NCBI RefSeq assembly: GCF_001005725.1
Contig: NZ_LBIC01000021.1
Location: forward strand, 1 to 64,000
Length of the DNA: 64,000 bases
Direction: 5' to 3'
Source of the DNA: Sphingobium chungbukense
GTDB lineage: Bacteria > Pseudomonadota > Alphaproteobacteria > Sphingomonadales > Sphingomonadaceae
The position numbers were made by a program, and so were the translations under genes. Position 1 is the first letter of the stretch, and every line of letters starts with the position of its first letter. A model generated the notes under the pieces. The model was not told the DNA's origin. It saw only the letters and a list, made by a program, of their open reading frames with translations, and ran no database searches. Shown here piece after piece: positions 19,326-29,160 of the stretch.

Positions 19326-22025
19326 TCAGGCCAAGCGCTCCAGCGCAGCCTTCAATCTTTCGGCTTCGGCAGCCTTTTCAGCATGGTCCTCCCGTGCCTT
19401 GGCGACGGCTTCGGCTTTGGCCTTTTCGACGAAGCTGGGATTGGAAAGACGCCCGGAGAGCGAGTCCCGTTCCTTCTCCGCGCTGGCAAGCGCCTTGGCG
19501 AGGCGCGCCTTTTCTGCGGCGATGTCGATCACCCCTTCCAACGGCAGGATGAAGGTGGCTTCGTCGACAACGATCTGCGCCGCGCCGCCTTCAACCTTGT
19601 CGCCGAAAGACAGGCTCTCGACGCGGCCGAGCCGCGCCAGCGCCGTACCCTGACGATCAATGCGACGGCGGGTTTCCTCAGACGAGTCATGGACGACAAC
19701 GCCCAGCTTCGCGCCCGGCGGGACGTTGAGTTCCGTGCGCGCCGTGCGCATCGCGCTGATCAGGCGGATCAGCCAGTCGATCTCGGCCTGCGCCTCACGG
19801 TCCACGGCATACAGAGCCTGCGGCCAGCGGGCGACGATAAGCTGCGTCTCGCGCGTACCGGTCAGGTTCCACAATTCTTCGGTGATGAAGGGCATGAAGG
19901 GGTGGAGCATCACCAATATCTGGTCGAACGCCCAGCCCGCGACGGCCTTCGTCTCCTCATCCATCGAACCCTTGGTGAGTTCGATATACCAGTCGCAAAA
20001 CTGGTCCCAGACGAAATGGTAGATGGCGTTCGCCGCCGCGTCGAAACGCAGTTCGGCCATGGCGGTGTCGATCGCCTGCACGGTCGCGACCGTCTCGGCG
20101 ACGATCCAGCGGTTGACCGGGGCGTCGGCATGGGGCGCCTCATGGCTGGTCGAGGCGGTGACGCCGTTGGATTGCAGGAAACGCGCCGCGTTCCACAGCT
20201 TGGTCGCGAAGTTGCGATAACCCTCGACGCGCTTCTCATCCATCTTCACGTCGCGGCCCTGGCTTTCCATGGCCGCCATGAAGAAGCGCAGCGCGTCCGC
20301 GCCGAACCTGTCGATCAGGCCCAGCGGATCGACGACATTGCCCTTGGACTTGGACATTTTCTGCCCGTCGGCGGCGCGCACCAGCCCGTGCAGGTAGAGT
20401 TTGCGCCACGGCACGTCGCCCATGAACTCCAAACCCTGCATCGCCATGCGCGCATCCCAGAAGAACAGGATGTCGAAGCCGGAAATCAGCAGGTCGTTGG
20501 GATAATGGCGCTTGAGCGTCTCCGTCTCTTCCGGCCAGCCCAGCGTGCCGAAGGGCCACAGCGCAGAGGAGAACCAGGTGTCGAGCACGTCGGGATCGCG
20601 GGTCAGCTTCTTGTTGCCGGCCAGAGCCTGCGCTTTCTCTTCACTTTCCGCGACATAGGGATTGCCGTCCTCGTCATACCAGGCCGGGATCTGATGCCCC
20701 CACCAGAGCTGGCGGGAGACGCACCAGGGCTGGATATTCTCCATCCAGTTGAAGAAGGTCTTTTCCCAGCTCTTGGGGACGATCTCGATCCGTCCGTCGC
20801 GCACCGCCTGCATGGGGGCAAGCGCCAACTTCTCCGCGTCGACATACCATTGATCGGTCAGCCACGGCTCGATCACCACGCCCGAACGATCGCCGAAGGG
20901 GGTCTGGATCGTGCGCGGCTCGGCGTCGGAGCGAACTTCCTCGCCGTCCTTGGACTTGGTGACATGCGGCACCAGCAGACCCAGCGCCTTCATCTCCGCC
21001 ACCACCAGCTCGCGCGCGCCGTCCACGCCGTCGCGGCGGAAACGGTGCAGCCCAAGGAAGCGATCCGGGATCAGACCGTCCGCGGTCTGCACCACATTGG
21101 CGTCGGCATCGAACATGTTGAGCATGTCGGCGGGTTTGAAGCCCGCCCGCTTGCCGACCTCGAAATCGTTGAAGTCATGGCCCGGCGTGATCTTGACCGC
21201 GCCCGATCCCAGTTCCGGATCGGCATGTTCATCCGCCACCACCTTGAACCGGCGGCCGGTAATGGGCTGGAGAATATCCTTGCCGATCACATCCTTGTAG
21301 CGCGGGTCCTCCGGATTCACGGCGACCGCCATGTCGGCCAGCATGGTTTCCGGGCGCGTGGTGGCGACGACGATATGGTCCGCGCCGTTGGCCAGCTTCA
21401 CGCCATCCGCCAGCGGATAGCGGAAGTGCCAAAAGCCGCCCTTCACTTCCTTCGTCTCCACCTCCAGATCGGAAATGGCGGACCGGAAATGCGGGTCCCA
21501 GTTCACCAGCCGCTTGTCGCGATAGAGCAGGCCGCGCTGGTGCAGTTCCACGAACGTCTTGATGACAGCCTTCGAAAAGCCCTCATCCATGGTGAAGCGC
21601 TCATTGGCCCAGTCCATCGAACAACCCAGACGACGAAGCTGGCGCGTGATCGCGCCGCCGCTTTCGGCCTTCCATTCCCAGACCTTGGCGACGAAATCGT
21701 CGCGGCTGAAGTCGGTACGCTTCTGGCCCTGCGCGTTCAATTGCCGCTCGACCACCATCTGCGTGGCGATACCCGCATGGTCGGTGCCCACCACCCACAG
21801 CGCATCCTTGCCGCGTAACCGCTCGTAGCGGATCACGATATCCTGCAACGTATTGTCGAGCGCATGGCCGATATGCAGGCTGCCCGTCACGTTCGGCGGC
21901 GGATTGACGATGGTGAAGGGTTCCGCGTCCGGCCGTTCCGGGCGGAACAGACCCTTTTCCTCCCAATGGGCGTACCAGCGGGATTCGATTTCTGCGGGGT
22001 CGAAGGTCTTGGGCAATTCGGTCAT
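19326..22025 (-). CDS. valS: valine-tRNA ligase
   Basis: ValS charges tRNA-Val. The 899-aa class I synthetase has the HIGH signature in PPPNVTGSLHIGHAL (about residues 40-54) and KMSKS at 556-560 (KMSKSKGN). The editing domain includes VVATTRPETMLAD. An anticodon-binding domain and a C-terminal coiled-coil arm (EKARLAKALASAEKERDSLS) complete the enzyme. The length matches the bacterial family. In many gammaproteobacteria valS follows holC; here holC is about 29 kb away with pepA. Confidence 0.97.
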   Translation of the reverse strand: MTELPKTFDPAEIESRWYAHWEEKGLFRPERPDAEPFTIVNPPPNVTGSLHIGHALDNTLQDIVIRYERLRGKDALWVVGTDHAGIATQMVVERQLNAQGQKRTDFSRDDFVAKVWEWKAESGGAITRQLRRLGCSMDWANERFTMDEGFSKAVIKTFVELHQRGLLYRDKRLVNWDPHFRSAISDLEVETKEVKGGFWHFRYPLADGVKLANGADHIVVATTRPETMLADMAVAVNPEDPRYKDVIGKDILQPITGRRFKVVADEHADPELGSGAVKITPGHDFNDFEVGKRAGFKPADMLNMFDADANVVQTADGLIPDRFLGLHRFRRDGVDGARELVVAEMKALGLLVPHVTKSKDGEEVRSDAEPRTIQTPFGDRSGVVIEPWLTDQWYVDAEKLALAPMQAVRDGRIEIVPKSWEKTFFNWMENIQPWCVSRQLWWGHQIPAWYDEDGNPYVAESEEKAQALAGNKKLTRDPDVLDTWFSSALWPFGTLGWPEETETLKRHYPNDLLISGFDILFFWDARMAMQGLEFMGDVPWRKLYLHGLVRAADGQKMSKSKGNVVDPLGLIDRFGADALRFFMAAMESQGRDVKMDEKRVEGYRNFATKLWNAARFLQSNGVTASTSHEAPHADAPVNRWIVAETVATVQAIDTAMAELRFDAAANAIYHFVWDQFCDWYIELTKGSMDEETKAVAGWAFDQILVMLHPFMPFITEELWNLTGTRETQLIVARWPQALYAVDREAQAEIDWLIRLISAMRTARTELNVPPGAKLGVVVHDSSEETRRRIDRQGTALARLGRVESLSFGDKVEGGAAQIVVDEATFILPLEGVIDIAAEKARLAKALASAEKERDSLSGRLSNPSFVEKAKAEAVAKAREDHAEKAAEAERLKAALERLA

Positions 22026-22074
22026 GCTAGGCGCTTTAGCGGCACCGGCAGGAAGATCAAATAGCTCGCATCTT

Positions 22075-22665
22075 TTAGCGCGCCTCTACCGTAGTGGTCA
22101 TCCTGTTCACGAAGCGGATGGGAAATGGCAAGCCATTCTTCCCCGCATAGGGTGGACCTTTCGATCCTACCGGGAAGCGCAAACAGGGATCAACGGGCAA
22201 AGTGAAATCCCCCGATTTTTCAAAGCTGCACTTCTCGACCACATCGTCCTTGCTGATGTCGACCGTCACGGTCAGCGTTTGGGGCGGGGGCATGGAAATG
22301 GCCGAATGAATAGGCAAACGCCAACTGATCCGGCCATTATAGGTCCCATTCACAGGTTTGCCGCGTCTGTCCTTTGCGGGAAAAAAGGACGCCCTTTCCT
22401 TCAAAAGCGTGCAAGCCGTCTCATCCAACACCGGCGATCCGCTGCTGCTTTCGACATTGCAATCCTTCACCCGCCCATCATCGCCAATCAGCAATTTGAA
22501 ACTTGTAGTGCCGCTCACACCCTTGGCACGCTCAGAAATCGGATAATCTTTATCATGAAACCAGTTGCCCGGACTGTCCTTGGGCACTGCCCGTATAGGC
22601 TCGCGGGCGGCGACCGGACCAATGCTCACCGCAAGCAGAAAGCCAACCATCATCGCCCGTTTCAT
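22075..22665 (-). CDS. secreted TonB-C-terminal-like protein
   Basis: The 196-aa product from ATG 22665 has a signal peptide (MKRAMMVGFLLAVSIGPVAA). The segment TTSFKLLIGDDGRVKDCNVE then SSSGSPVLDETACTLLKERA is the TonB C-terminal fold found in sphingomonad energy-transducer TonB-like proteins. A second beta-rich half follows with Cys in KCSFEKSG and DPCLRFP. No transmembrane anchor or Pro-rich spacer is present, so it is not a working TonB; a periplasmic partner role is a guess. It lies 50 bp upstream of valS on the same strand. Confidence 0.75.
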   Translation of the reverse strand: MKRAMMVGFLLAVSIGPVAAREPIRAVPKDSPGNWFHDKDYPISERAKGVSGTTSFKLLIGDDGRVKDCNVESSSGSPVLDETACTLLKERASFFPAKDRRGKPVNGTYNGRISWRLPIHSAISMPPPQTLTVTVDISKDDVVEKCSFEKSGDFTLPVDPCLRFPVGSKGPPYAGKNGLPFPIRFVNRMTTTVEAR

Positions 22666-22744
22666 CCATAGCCCTTTTTTAAATCGGTTCCGTAACAACC
22701 TTTCGCAAAGCTATGAGACGATTTCAAGCTACTCACGAAGCTCG

Positions 22745-24811
22745 CTATTTCTTCGTCCACCGGTCCAGCCAGCCCAGCGCCTCATCATACCATTGCAGCG
22801 AGTTGCGCGGCTTCAAGACCCAGTGATTCTCGTCCGGGAATACCAGCAGCTTCGACGGCACGCCCCGCCGCTGCAACGCAGTGAAGGCCGCCAGCCCCTG
22901 GGTGTAGGGGATGCGGAAGTCCTTTTCGCCGGTCACCACCAGCATCGGCGTCTTCCAGCTCGTCACATGGTTGACCGGGTTCCATTTCTCATATTGCCCG
23001 GCCTGTTCATGATAAGGCCCGCCATGTTCCCATTCGTCGAACCATAGCTCTTCGGTCTCATAGGCCATGGCGCGGGCGTCGAACACGCCGTCATGCTGGA
23101 CCAGGCATTTGAACCCGTCGGGCCAGTTGCCCGCGATCCAGTTCATCATATAGCCGCCATAGCTGGCGCCCAGCGCGCAGGCATTGCCCGCATCGACCTG
23201 CGCGTCCTTCGCCGCGGCCGCCGCGAGGCCGAGCTTCAGGTCCTCCAGCGGCTTGCCGCCCCAATCCTGGTTGATGCTGTCGACAAAGGCCTGGCCATAG
23301 CCGGTCGACCCGTGGAAATCGACGATCACCGCCGCATAGCCATGGCTCGCGAATGCCTTGGGATTCCAGCGATAGGACCAGCTGTCGTTGAAGCTGCCCT
23401 GCGGCCCGCCATGGACCAGGAAAGCCACCGGCAGCTTGCCCACCGCGCCTTTGGGCTTCACGATCTGGCCCCAGACGGTATCGCCATTGGCGCCCCTGAA
23501 GCTGTAGCGCTGGACCGACACATCATCGATTCCGGCCAGTTTCTCCGCATTGACGCTGGTAAGGCGCACCGGCTTGACACCATTGCCCTTGCCGCCCGGC
23601 ATTTTCCAGAAATCGGCGGGCGACTGTATGCTGTCGAGCGTATAGACGAAGCCGCCCCTGGGCAGCGGCACGACGCTGCCCGCATGGCCCGCCTGCGTCA
23701 GCCGCACGACCTTGCCCGAAGCCGCGTCCACCCGAAACACCGGATGATCCAGCACATCATCGGCGGTCACGAGGATGCCCTTGCCATCCGCCTCCCAAAC
23801 AATGGAGGCCACCGAACGGTCCCAGGCGTCGGTCAGCGCCTTCGTCTCGCCCGTCGCCAGGTTGCGCAGCATCAGCACCAGCCGGTCGCTCTCATAACCG
23901 GGCCGCTTCATCGCCGCATAAGCGAGCCATTTCCCATCCGGTGACACGGCGGGCATGGTGTCGGTCGCATCATTGGCATCGGTCAGGTTCACGGGCGCTG
24001 CGCTGGCGTCCGCCGGGACCGCGAAAATATCAAGATTGGTCGAGAGCGATTCGATCCGCCCCGCCTCGCGCAGCGCAAAGAACAGCGTCTTGCCGTCCTG
24101 ACTCCACGCCATTTCCTCCGCCCCGCCAAAGGGTTTGGACGGGCTATCCCCGACCAGCGCTCCCATCACCGACACCGCCTTGCCGCTCCCGGCGCCACCG
24201 TCCAGCGGCATGACGAAGATTTGCGAGCGCTGTCCATCCGCCCATGTGTCCCAATGGCGCACGAACAATTGCTCATAGACGCGCCCGGTCCCCGCGCCGG
24301 GCGGCGGCGCCGACTTCGCATCGTCGAGCGTCTTCGCGCCGACCGGCCGGTCCGCCCACAAGGCGACCCGATCGCCCGCCGGGCTCAGCAGGAAACCCGA
24401 AATCCCGCCCGGCGCCTGCGTGACCTGCTCGGTCTGACCGCCCGTGACGGCCGCCCGCCAAAGCTGGTCATCGCCGCTCTGGTTGGAGAGATAGTAAAGC
24501 GACTTGCCGTCTGTCGAAAAGACCGGCGCGCTTTCATTCTTGTCCGCGGCCGAGGCGATCATATGCGGAACCGCGCCCGCCTTGCTCAGGTCCAGCAGAT
24601 AGAGATCCGTCCGCCCCTTGTTCCCGGCGAGATCGGTCGTGCGCAACTGATAGGCGAGCCACTGCCCGTCGGGCGAAACCGCGGGCGCCGACACGCGATA
24701 CAGGCCGACCATATCGGCGGGCGTGAACGGCCGGGCAACGGCCGGTGCGGCAGCCAACGCCGCCTGGGCCAGAGCCAGCGCGCTCAGCCCCCTGTACAGA
24801 AGATCTTTCAT
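22745..24811 (-). CDS. S9-family prolyl oligopeptidase-like peptidase
   Basis: This secreted serine peptidase is 688 aa from ATG 24811; the upstream in-frame start at 24904 would bury the signal peptide. Residues 1-26 (MKDLLYRGLSALALAQAALA onward) are a signal peptide. Residues about 30-420 form a TolB/WD40-type propeller with repeats such as SPDGQWLAYQL and SPDGKWLAYAA. The C-terminal alpha/beta hydrolase has the triad S550 (GASYGGYM), D631 (GEKDFRIP) and H663 (ENHWVL). It likely cleaves peptides in the periplasm. It is related to acylaminoacyl peptidases and DPP-type enzymes. Confidence 0.93.
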   Translation of the reverse strand: MKDLLYRGLSALALAQAALAAAPAVARPFTPADMVGLYRVSAPAVSPDGQWLAYQLRTTDLAGNKGRTDLYLLDLSKAGAVPHMIASAADKNESAPVFSTDGKSLYYLSNQSGDDQLWRAAVTGGQTEQVTQAPGGISGFLLSPAGDRVALWADRPVGAKTLDDAKSAPPPGAGTGRVYEQLFVRHWDTWADGQRSQIFVMPLDGGAGSGKAVSVMGALVGDSPSKPFGGAEEMAWSQDGKTLFFALREAGRIESLSTNLDIFAVPADASAAPVNLTDANDATDTMPAVSPDGKWLAYAAMKRPGYESDRLVLMLRNLATGETKALTDAWDRSVASIVWEADGKGILVTADDVLDHPVFRVDAASGKVVRLTQAGHAGSVVPLPRGGFVYTLDSIQSPADFWKMPGGKGNGVKPVRLTSVNAEKLAGIDDVSVQRYSFRGANGDTVWGQIVKPKGAVGKLPVAFLVHGGPQGSFNDSWSYRWNPKAFASHGYAAVIVDFHGSTGYGQAFVDSINQDWGGKPLEDLKLGLAAAAAKDAQVDAGNACALGASYGGYMMNWIAGNWPDGFKCLVQHDGVFDARAMAYETEELWFDEWEHGGPYHEQAGQYEKWNPVNHVTSWKTPMLVVTGEKDFRIPYTQGLAAFTALQRRGVPSKLLVFPDENHWVLKPRNSLQWYDEALGWLDRWTKK

Positions 24812-25025
24812 GGAATGACACCCTCGGATCGGATCGCGCCGCGCCTTTTCAGAAGCGGCGACAGCTATGCGGGAGGGTGTAAGCGGCGCCTTGCCGACGC
24901 GCAAGGATCAATCACCAACGCGTAATAAAGAAACAAAGGCCGGCTTTGCGATCATTCGGACGGCACAGCAAGCGATAGGGAAGGATGAGCCGTTCCCGCG
25001 CTTCCCATCCGTTCATGCGGCTATC

Positions 25026-25535
25026 TCAGCGGCCGGTGATCCGGGCGATTTCCTTCGCCACCATGTCCTCGACCATCTGCGGCAGCCGGGTGTCCAACCA
25101 TTCCTTCAACATGGGCTTCAACAGCGAGCGGACCAGGCCGTCCAACGTATTGTCCTCGCCATCCTTGGGCGCCACCAGCATCGACGACAGGGCCGACAGA
25201 GAATGACGCGCGGCCACCTCACTCTCGACCGACAGGATGGATGCGTCCGCTTCTTCAACGACGGGACGCGGCGCACGGGACGTTCGATGGGCAGGCATGG
25301 GTTCCTCCACAGCAACCGCGTCGGTCAATTCCAGCACTTCGTCGATCGCGGCTTCCGGCGCCGATTCCTCGGCAGCCTCCGGCGCGACGGGACCCCGTGG
25401 CGGCGCCTTGGGCGCGGCCTCGCCTCTTACCCGGCGCGGCAGGGTCTGCACGACCTCCTCGCCCTCTTCCGCGATGATCCGCTTGATGGACGAGAGAATG
25501 TCCTCCATCGAGGGTTCCTTGCTCATGTCGCCCAT
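25026..25535 (-). CDS. popZ: PopZ-like DUF2497 polar organising protein
   Basis: The 169-aa product has the three-part PopZ layout. The N-terminal helix KEPSMEDILSSIKRIIAEE is the client-binding motif. A Pro/Glu/Ala-rich acidic linker follows (about residues 35-95). The conserved C-terminal oligomerisation helices include LDGLVRSLLKPMLKEWLDTR then LPQMVEDMVAKEIARITGR. In Caulobacter PopZ forms polar hubs that anchor the ParB-parS complex. I chose ATG 25535, which has AGGGG at good spacing; the ATG at 25526 is possible. The symbol is by domain similarity. Confidence 0.87.
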   Translation of the reverse strand: MGDMSKEPSMEDILSSIKRIIAEEGEEVVQTLPRRVRGEAAPKAPPRGPVAPEAAEESAPEAAIDEVLELTDAVAVEEPMPAHRTSRAPRPVVEEADASILSVESEVAARHSLSALSSMLVAPKDGEDNTLDGLVRSLLKPMLKEWLDTRLPQMVEDMVAKEIARITGR

Positions 25536-25603
25536 GGTCAACCCCTATTCCATTCCCCGTAACGCCATACCACCAAAGGAACGCTCTTGGGGTTAAAATT
25601 GCG

Positions 25604-27069
25604 TTAAGGCTGCGCCAAACCGGGGTCCACATTGGCATTTTGCGCCGGCGAGTCAACGGTCCGCGTCGCCTGCACCCGGGGTGGAGCATCGAAATCCCAG
25701 TCGAACCATTTGCCCTTCACCCGGTCATAATTGACCATCGGGTCGTAGAGCGTGCCCGCTTCGAGGCTAAGGTCGTCCGCCTCCGCATGCCCCATGGCGG
25801 CGAGCAGGGTGAAGCCCGCAACATAGGCATTACGCCGCGCCGTCACCAGTTGGACCTTGGCATTCACCGCTTCCTGCTCGGCATTCAATATGTCGAGGAT
25901 GGTGCGGCTACCGACCGAATTTTCCGCCCGCACTCCCTCCAGCGAGAGGTTCGCGGCATCGACCGCCTTCTGGTTCGACTGGATGCTCTCCAGCGACGCC
26001 TGCCAGCTCGCATAGGCGGACCGGGCCTGCGCGATCACCGAGCGTTCGACCTCGATCTCCTTCTCCATCGCCTGCGACTCGAGCGCCTGGTTGCGCCGCA
26101 CCTGCGCCGCCGGACGGCCGCCCTGATAGAAGGGAATGTTGAGCTGGACCCCGGCGGCCGCCTGCTTGTTGATCTGGGACCCTGTGGCGCTGCTGGTCAA
26201 CGTGTCGAGATAATTGGTGTAACCGGCCTGGGTGAAGGCGGACACCGTCGGCAGCACCGTGCCCTTGGCCGCGCGCACGTCATATTCCTGCGCCTCCCGC
26301 AGCTTTTTCGCGGCGAGAATGTCAGGATTGTCCTTGAGCGCCACCTGCACGGCCGTGTCAGCGGAGGCGGGCAGGCCCGGCAGGGGCGGCGGCGGTTCCA
26401 GATTTTCCGGCACCTCGCCCACCAAAGCGATGTAATTTTCGCGGGCGGTGATGAGATTGGATTCGGCGCCTTGCAGATCGGACCGCGCGAGCGCGAGACG
26501 CGACTCGGACTGCGCGACGTCGGTGCGGGTCACATCGCCCACCTCGAAACGATCGCTCGTCGCCTGGAGATTGACCTCCAGCGCCCGGACATTGGCCTGG
26601 TTGAGCGCAACCACCGCGCTGTTGCGGATGACGTCCATATAGGCGGCGACGACCTGCGAAAAGATGCTGGCCTCCGTGCCGCGCAGATCGGCCTGTCCGG
26701 CCGCCACCCGCGTCTTGGCCGCCTTGATGCCGTTGCGCACGCTCCCGCCCGTATAGAGCGGCACGCTCAATTGCGCGTTCGCGCTCACCGTCCGCTGCGG
26801 CGAGGTGAAGCTGATCGTCGGCTTCAAGATGCTTTCGGAATAGTTGGCCGTCGCGTCCAGCGCAGGGCGCCCGGCCGCCTTCTGGATCGGGACATTTTCA
26901 TCCACCGCCCGCTGGCCCGCCCGCGCGCCGGTCAGGACCGGGTTCGAGCGATAGGCCTTGGCCAGCGCGCCCTGCAGCGTTTCCGCCTGAACCGCCCGGC
27001 CATGGCTGAGGAGACGAGGAGCAAAACCGATACGGCGTAACGCCGAACAACCTGATGCCTTGCCGTCAT
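25604..27069 (-). CDS. TolC-family outer-membrane efflux protein, frameshifted signal peptide
   Basis: The body is a TolC-type channel: ETLQGALAKAYRSNPVLTGA begins the mature part, coiled-coil segments repeat twice, and the two OEP repeats run to about 480 residues. However, the obvious signal peptide MTARHQVVRRYAVSVLLLVS (ATG at 27069, continuing SAMA) is in another frame from the body. One extra base in the GGG run around 26995-26998 would join them as AMAGAVQA-ETLQG with a good signal-peptidase site. In the body frame no ATG or GTG start with a signal sequence exists nearby. So this is a real 1-nt deletion (broken gene) or an assembly error. The pcm-like gene is 20 bp upstream on the same strand, and this pcm-tolC pair is familiar in alphaproteobacteria. 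Confidence 0.85.
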
Positions 27070-27089
27070 GTCGCCCCCAAGCTGTTCCT

Positions 27090-27722
27090 TCAGAACACAA
27101 ATCGTTCCGGCGCGGCAAAGCCCGGAAGCACAACCATTTCCAAATCGGCGAGGCTGGCAAGCCCCAGCGCGCCGGCCACGACGCGGCCGCTGCACAGGCG
27201 CGTGACGCCACGTTCGACGATTCCCGTCGACACACGCGCGCCGTCGGCAAGCTGCTCAACGAGTGCGGCGGGAACTTCCTCCACCGCGCCTTCGATGAGC
27301 AGCACGTCATAAGGCGCACCGGCAGGGGCGCCCGCGTTCAGCGCGCCGCGCACCACGGTCACACCGGGCACGGCGATTTCCGGCCCGCCTTCTTCCTCGA
27401 CCGCCGTCACCTGCGCGCCCATCGACGCCAGCAGCGCCGCGCTGTAGCCGGTGGCCCCGCCGATCAGCAGCACCTTGTCCCCCCGCGCGATCTGCGCTTC
27501 CTTGAGCAGGCGGCCCGTCACCAGCGGCGGATTGAGCGAGCGGCCGCTGGAGAGCGGGATCGGACGGTCGACATAGGTCATCGCACGACGCTCTGCCGGC
27601 ACGAAATCCTCACGCGCGACATGCGCCATCGCGGCGATCACGCGCTGATCGTCCACATCGCTCGTGCGAAGCTGGCTTTCGACCATGGCGGTCCGCATCG
27701 ATGAAAAATTCTGCTCGGTCAC
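27090..27722 (-). CDS. protein-L-isoaspartate O-methyltransferase-like protein
   Basis: The 210-aa protein resembles Pcm: MRTAMVESQLRTSDVDDQRV at the N-terminus, VAREDFVPAERRAMTYVDRP and the SAM loop VLLIGGATGYSAALLASMGA. The usual GxGSGY loop is GGATGY, a variant seen in the short alphaproteobacterial subgroup that precedes tolC, which may be non-catalytic. It starts at GTG 27722 with GGGGAATTGTC upstream. Repair of isoaspartyl damage is the family role; activity is uncertain. Confidence 0.85.
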   Translation of the reverse strand: MTEQNFSSMRTAMVESQLRTSDVDDQRVIAAMAHVAREDFVPAERRAMTYVDRPIPLSSGRSLNPPLVTGRLLKEAQIARGDKVLLIGGATGYSAALLASMGAQVTAVEEEGGPEIAVPGVTVVRGALNAGAPAGAPYDVLLIEGAVEEVPAALVEQLADGARVSTGIVERGVTRLCSGRVVAGALGLASLADLEMVVLPGFAAPERFVF

Positions 27723-27910
27723 GACAATTCCCCGATTGGCACAACTGTATTATGAAAGCAATACAGCAAGGACATAATCGGACCTCTAAATCAGCGGACA
27801 GGCCACGCCAAGCGGCTTTGCGTGCGCCATCGCCAGAATCTTGCCCGACAATATCACAGCGCTGCTTGACTTTGCATCAAAAGCCGCACATTTGCGGCCA
27901 CCCACGCCGA

Positions 27911-27984
27911 GGCCCGATGGCGGAGTGGTGACGCAGCGGACTGCAAATCCGTATACGCCGGTTCGATTCCGGCTCGGGCCTCCA
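27911..27984 (+). tRNA. tRNA-Cys (GCA)
   Basis: The 74-nt cloverleaf has acceptor GGCCCGA (27911-27917) pairing with TCGGGCC (27974-27980), discriminator T (27981) as expected for Cys, and an encoded CCA (27982-27984). The anticodon loop CTGCAAA (27941-27947) gives anticodon GCA (27943-27945). The T arm is CCGGTTCGATTCCGG. The last 14 bases form the attL repeat of the integrated element, and the gene stays intact. Confidence 0.97.
27971..27984 (+). other. attL
   Basis: GGCTCGGGCCTCCA is the end of the T-arm stem, the 3' acceptor strand and CCA of tRNA-Cys. The identical 14 bases recur at 48539-48552. Flanking bases differ on both sides, fixing the repeat length. Confidence 0.9.
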
Positions 27985-28379
27985 AAATTTCCGCACAACA
28001 CGTTGAGTTTGCAGCGTTTTTTCGGATATTCCGATAAGCGTTCCCTCATTTTACCCCTCATCCGCTCGCGATTTGTGGCGAAGGACGGCGAACGCGGGCG
28101 GGTAAACCTACTGAGGAAATTTTTTTTGCCTCGATCATCTGGTCGCCCCACAGAGCGACCTGCCGCCGTAGTTCACACCCCACACTGCCCAGCATCTTCC
28201 AGTTCACCGGTTCTCTCGCCATTCAGCGCAGAGTCCGGATCGTCGGCAGCGCCCCAGTTGCAACTTCCGTCAAGCGGGCTGGCGGGGGAAGTACGTCAAT
28301 TACGGAAAGGCATTTAGATTGTGGACAATCCCTCGTTCCGCCGTCTAGCCGGCGGGCAGCGATTCAAAGGAGCTAGAGC
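27985..28379. other. left-end non-coding region with candidate integrase arm sites
   Basis: About 395 bp carry no convincing gene. CGTTCCCTCAT (28039-28049) and CCCCTCAT (28054-28061) lie 55-77 bp inside attL. The same CGTTCCCTCAT and a CACCTCAT are found inside the right end, so they are good candidates for arm-type binding sites. AATTTTTTTT (28118-28127) is a T-rich stretch. AAGGAGCT upstream of 28380 is the ribosome binding site of the first gene. Confidence 0.5.
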
Positions 28380-29150
28380 GTGTCATCCAATGAGCATCGA
28401 TGGGCTATTCAAGTTCTTACAAGCTATTCGTGGATCGAGGACCTAGCCGAGACACACAACCCCGTCGATGTCGGATTTTTGACTGACACATATGACGCGC
28501 AGCCCAACCAATACGGGCTCGTCTCACATCACTGGGACGAACTGAACGATCATCAGGCCGTCGCGGATCGCGCGGCTGCTCTGATCGCACTGTTTGATGG
28601 CACCATTTACCTTCAGAAAGGCCATTTCGGCGGCCTTAAGACTGGAAATATTATCGATCTCAGAACGGGCGCAAGGTACGTCTATGCAGACGGCAATGTG
28701 CTTGCCGATCCATTTTCCGCGGATTGGATGGCTGCGCAGATACCCAGAGCCTATGGTGATTTGAAGCGTCCGTCGGCGCGCATGTTATATATGGCCCGGA
28801 CAGATGACCTAACTCGGGGAATGCTCTCCTTTCTAGGCGTTAACGGGCCGACCTGGATATCGCTCTTTGCGCTTCGTGATTATATGAACAACGGCGGCTG
28901 GGATGACGACGCGATTGCCGTGGCGGCTAATTCAACCAGAAGCGAGGTCAATCGTTTCCGGCAGACAGCAAACACGCCTGCGGCAGTCGGCCCCTTTGCT
29001 CGGCACGGCGAGCAGAATTATCAGGCCCCGAAGAAAATCATGACCCTAGACGAGGCGAAAGCCATCATACTCGCCGCAGCAGGGCGTTTCTTAGACGACA
29101 GGGCGCAAAAACTAGCTATCTCACAGGTGTATCAACAGAACCGCGCCTAG
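28380..29150 (+). CDS. unknown cargo protein
   Basis: The 256-aa protein starts at GTG 28380, seven bases after AAGGAGCT. I do not recognise a family. It is soluble, rich in Trp, Tyr and Asp, with no signal peptide or membrane segment. Segments such as VGFLTDTYDAQPNQYGLVSH and TIYLQKGHFGGLKTGNIIDL suggest an alpha/beta domain. The C-terminal helix MTLDEAKAIILAAAGRFLDD is amphipathic. It is the gene closest to attL, a usual place for accessory genes, and converges with the zinc-ribbon gene with a 10-bp gap. Base composition is less GC-biased than the chromosome. Confidence 0.75.
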   Translation: MSSNEHRWAIQVLTSYSWIEDLAETHNPVDVGFLTDTYDAQPNQYGLVSHHWDELNDHQAVADRAAALIALFDGTIYLQKGHFGGLKTGNIIDLRTGARYVYADGNVLADPFSADWMAAQIPRAYGDLKRPSARMLYMARTDDLTRGMLSFLGVNGPTWISLFALRDYMNNGGWDDDAIAVAANSTRSEVNRFRQTANTPAAVGPFARHGEQNYQAPKKIMTLDEAKAIILAAAGRFLDDRAQKLAISQVYQQNRA

Positions 29151-29160
29151 CCAGCACCTC

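Noticed and set aside
27841..28317. 158-codon plus-strand frame across tRNA-Cys
   Set aside because: It reads through the tRNA and the att site and has no ribosome binding site.
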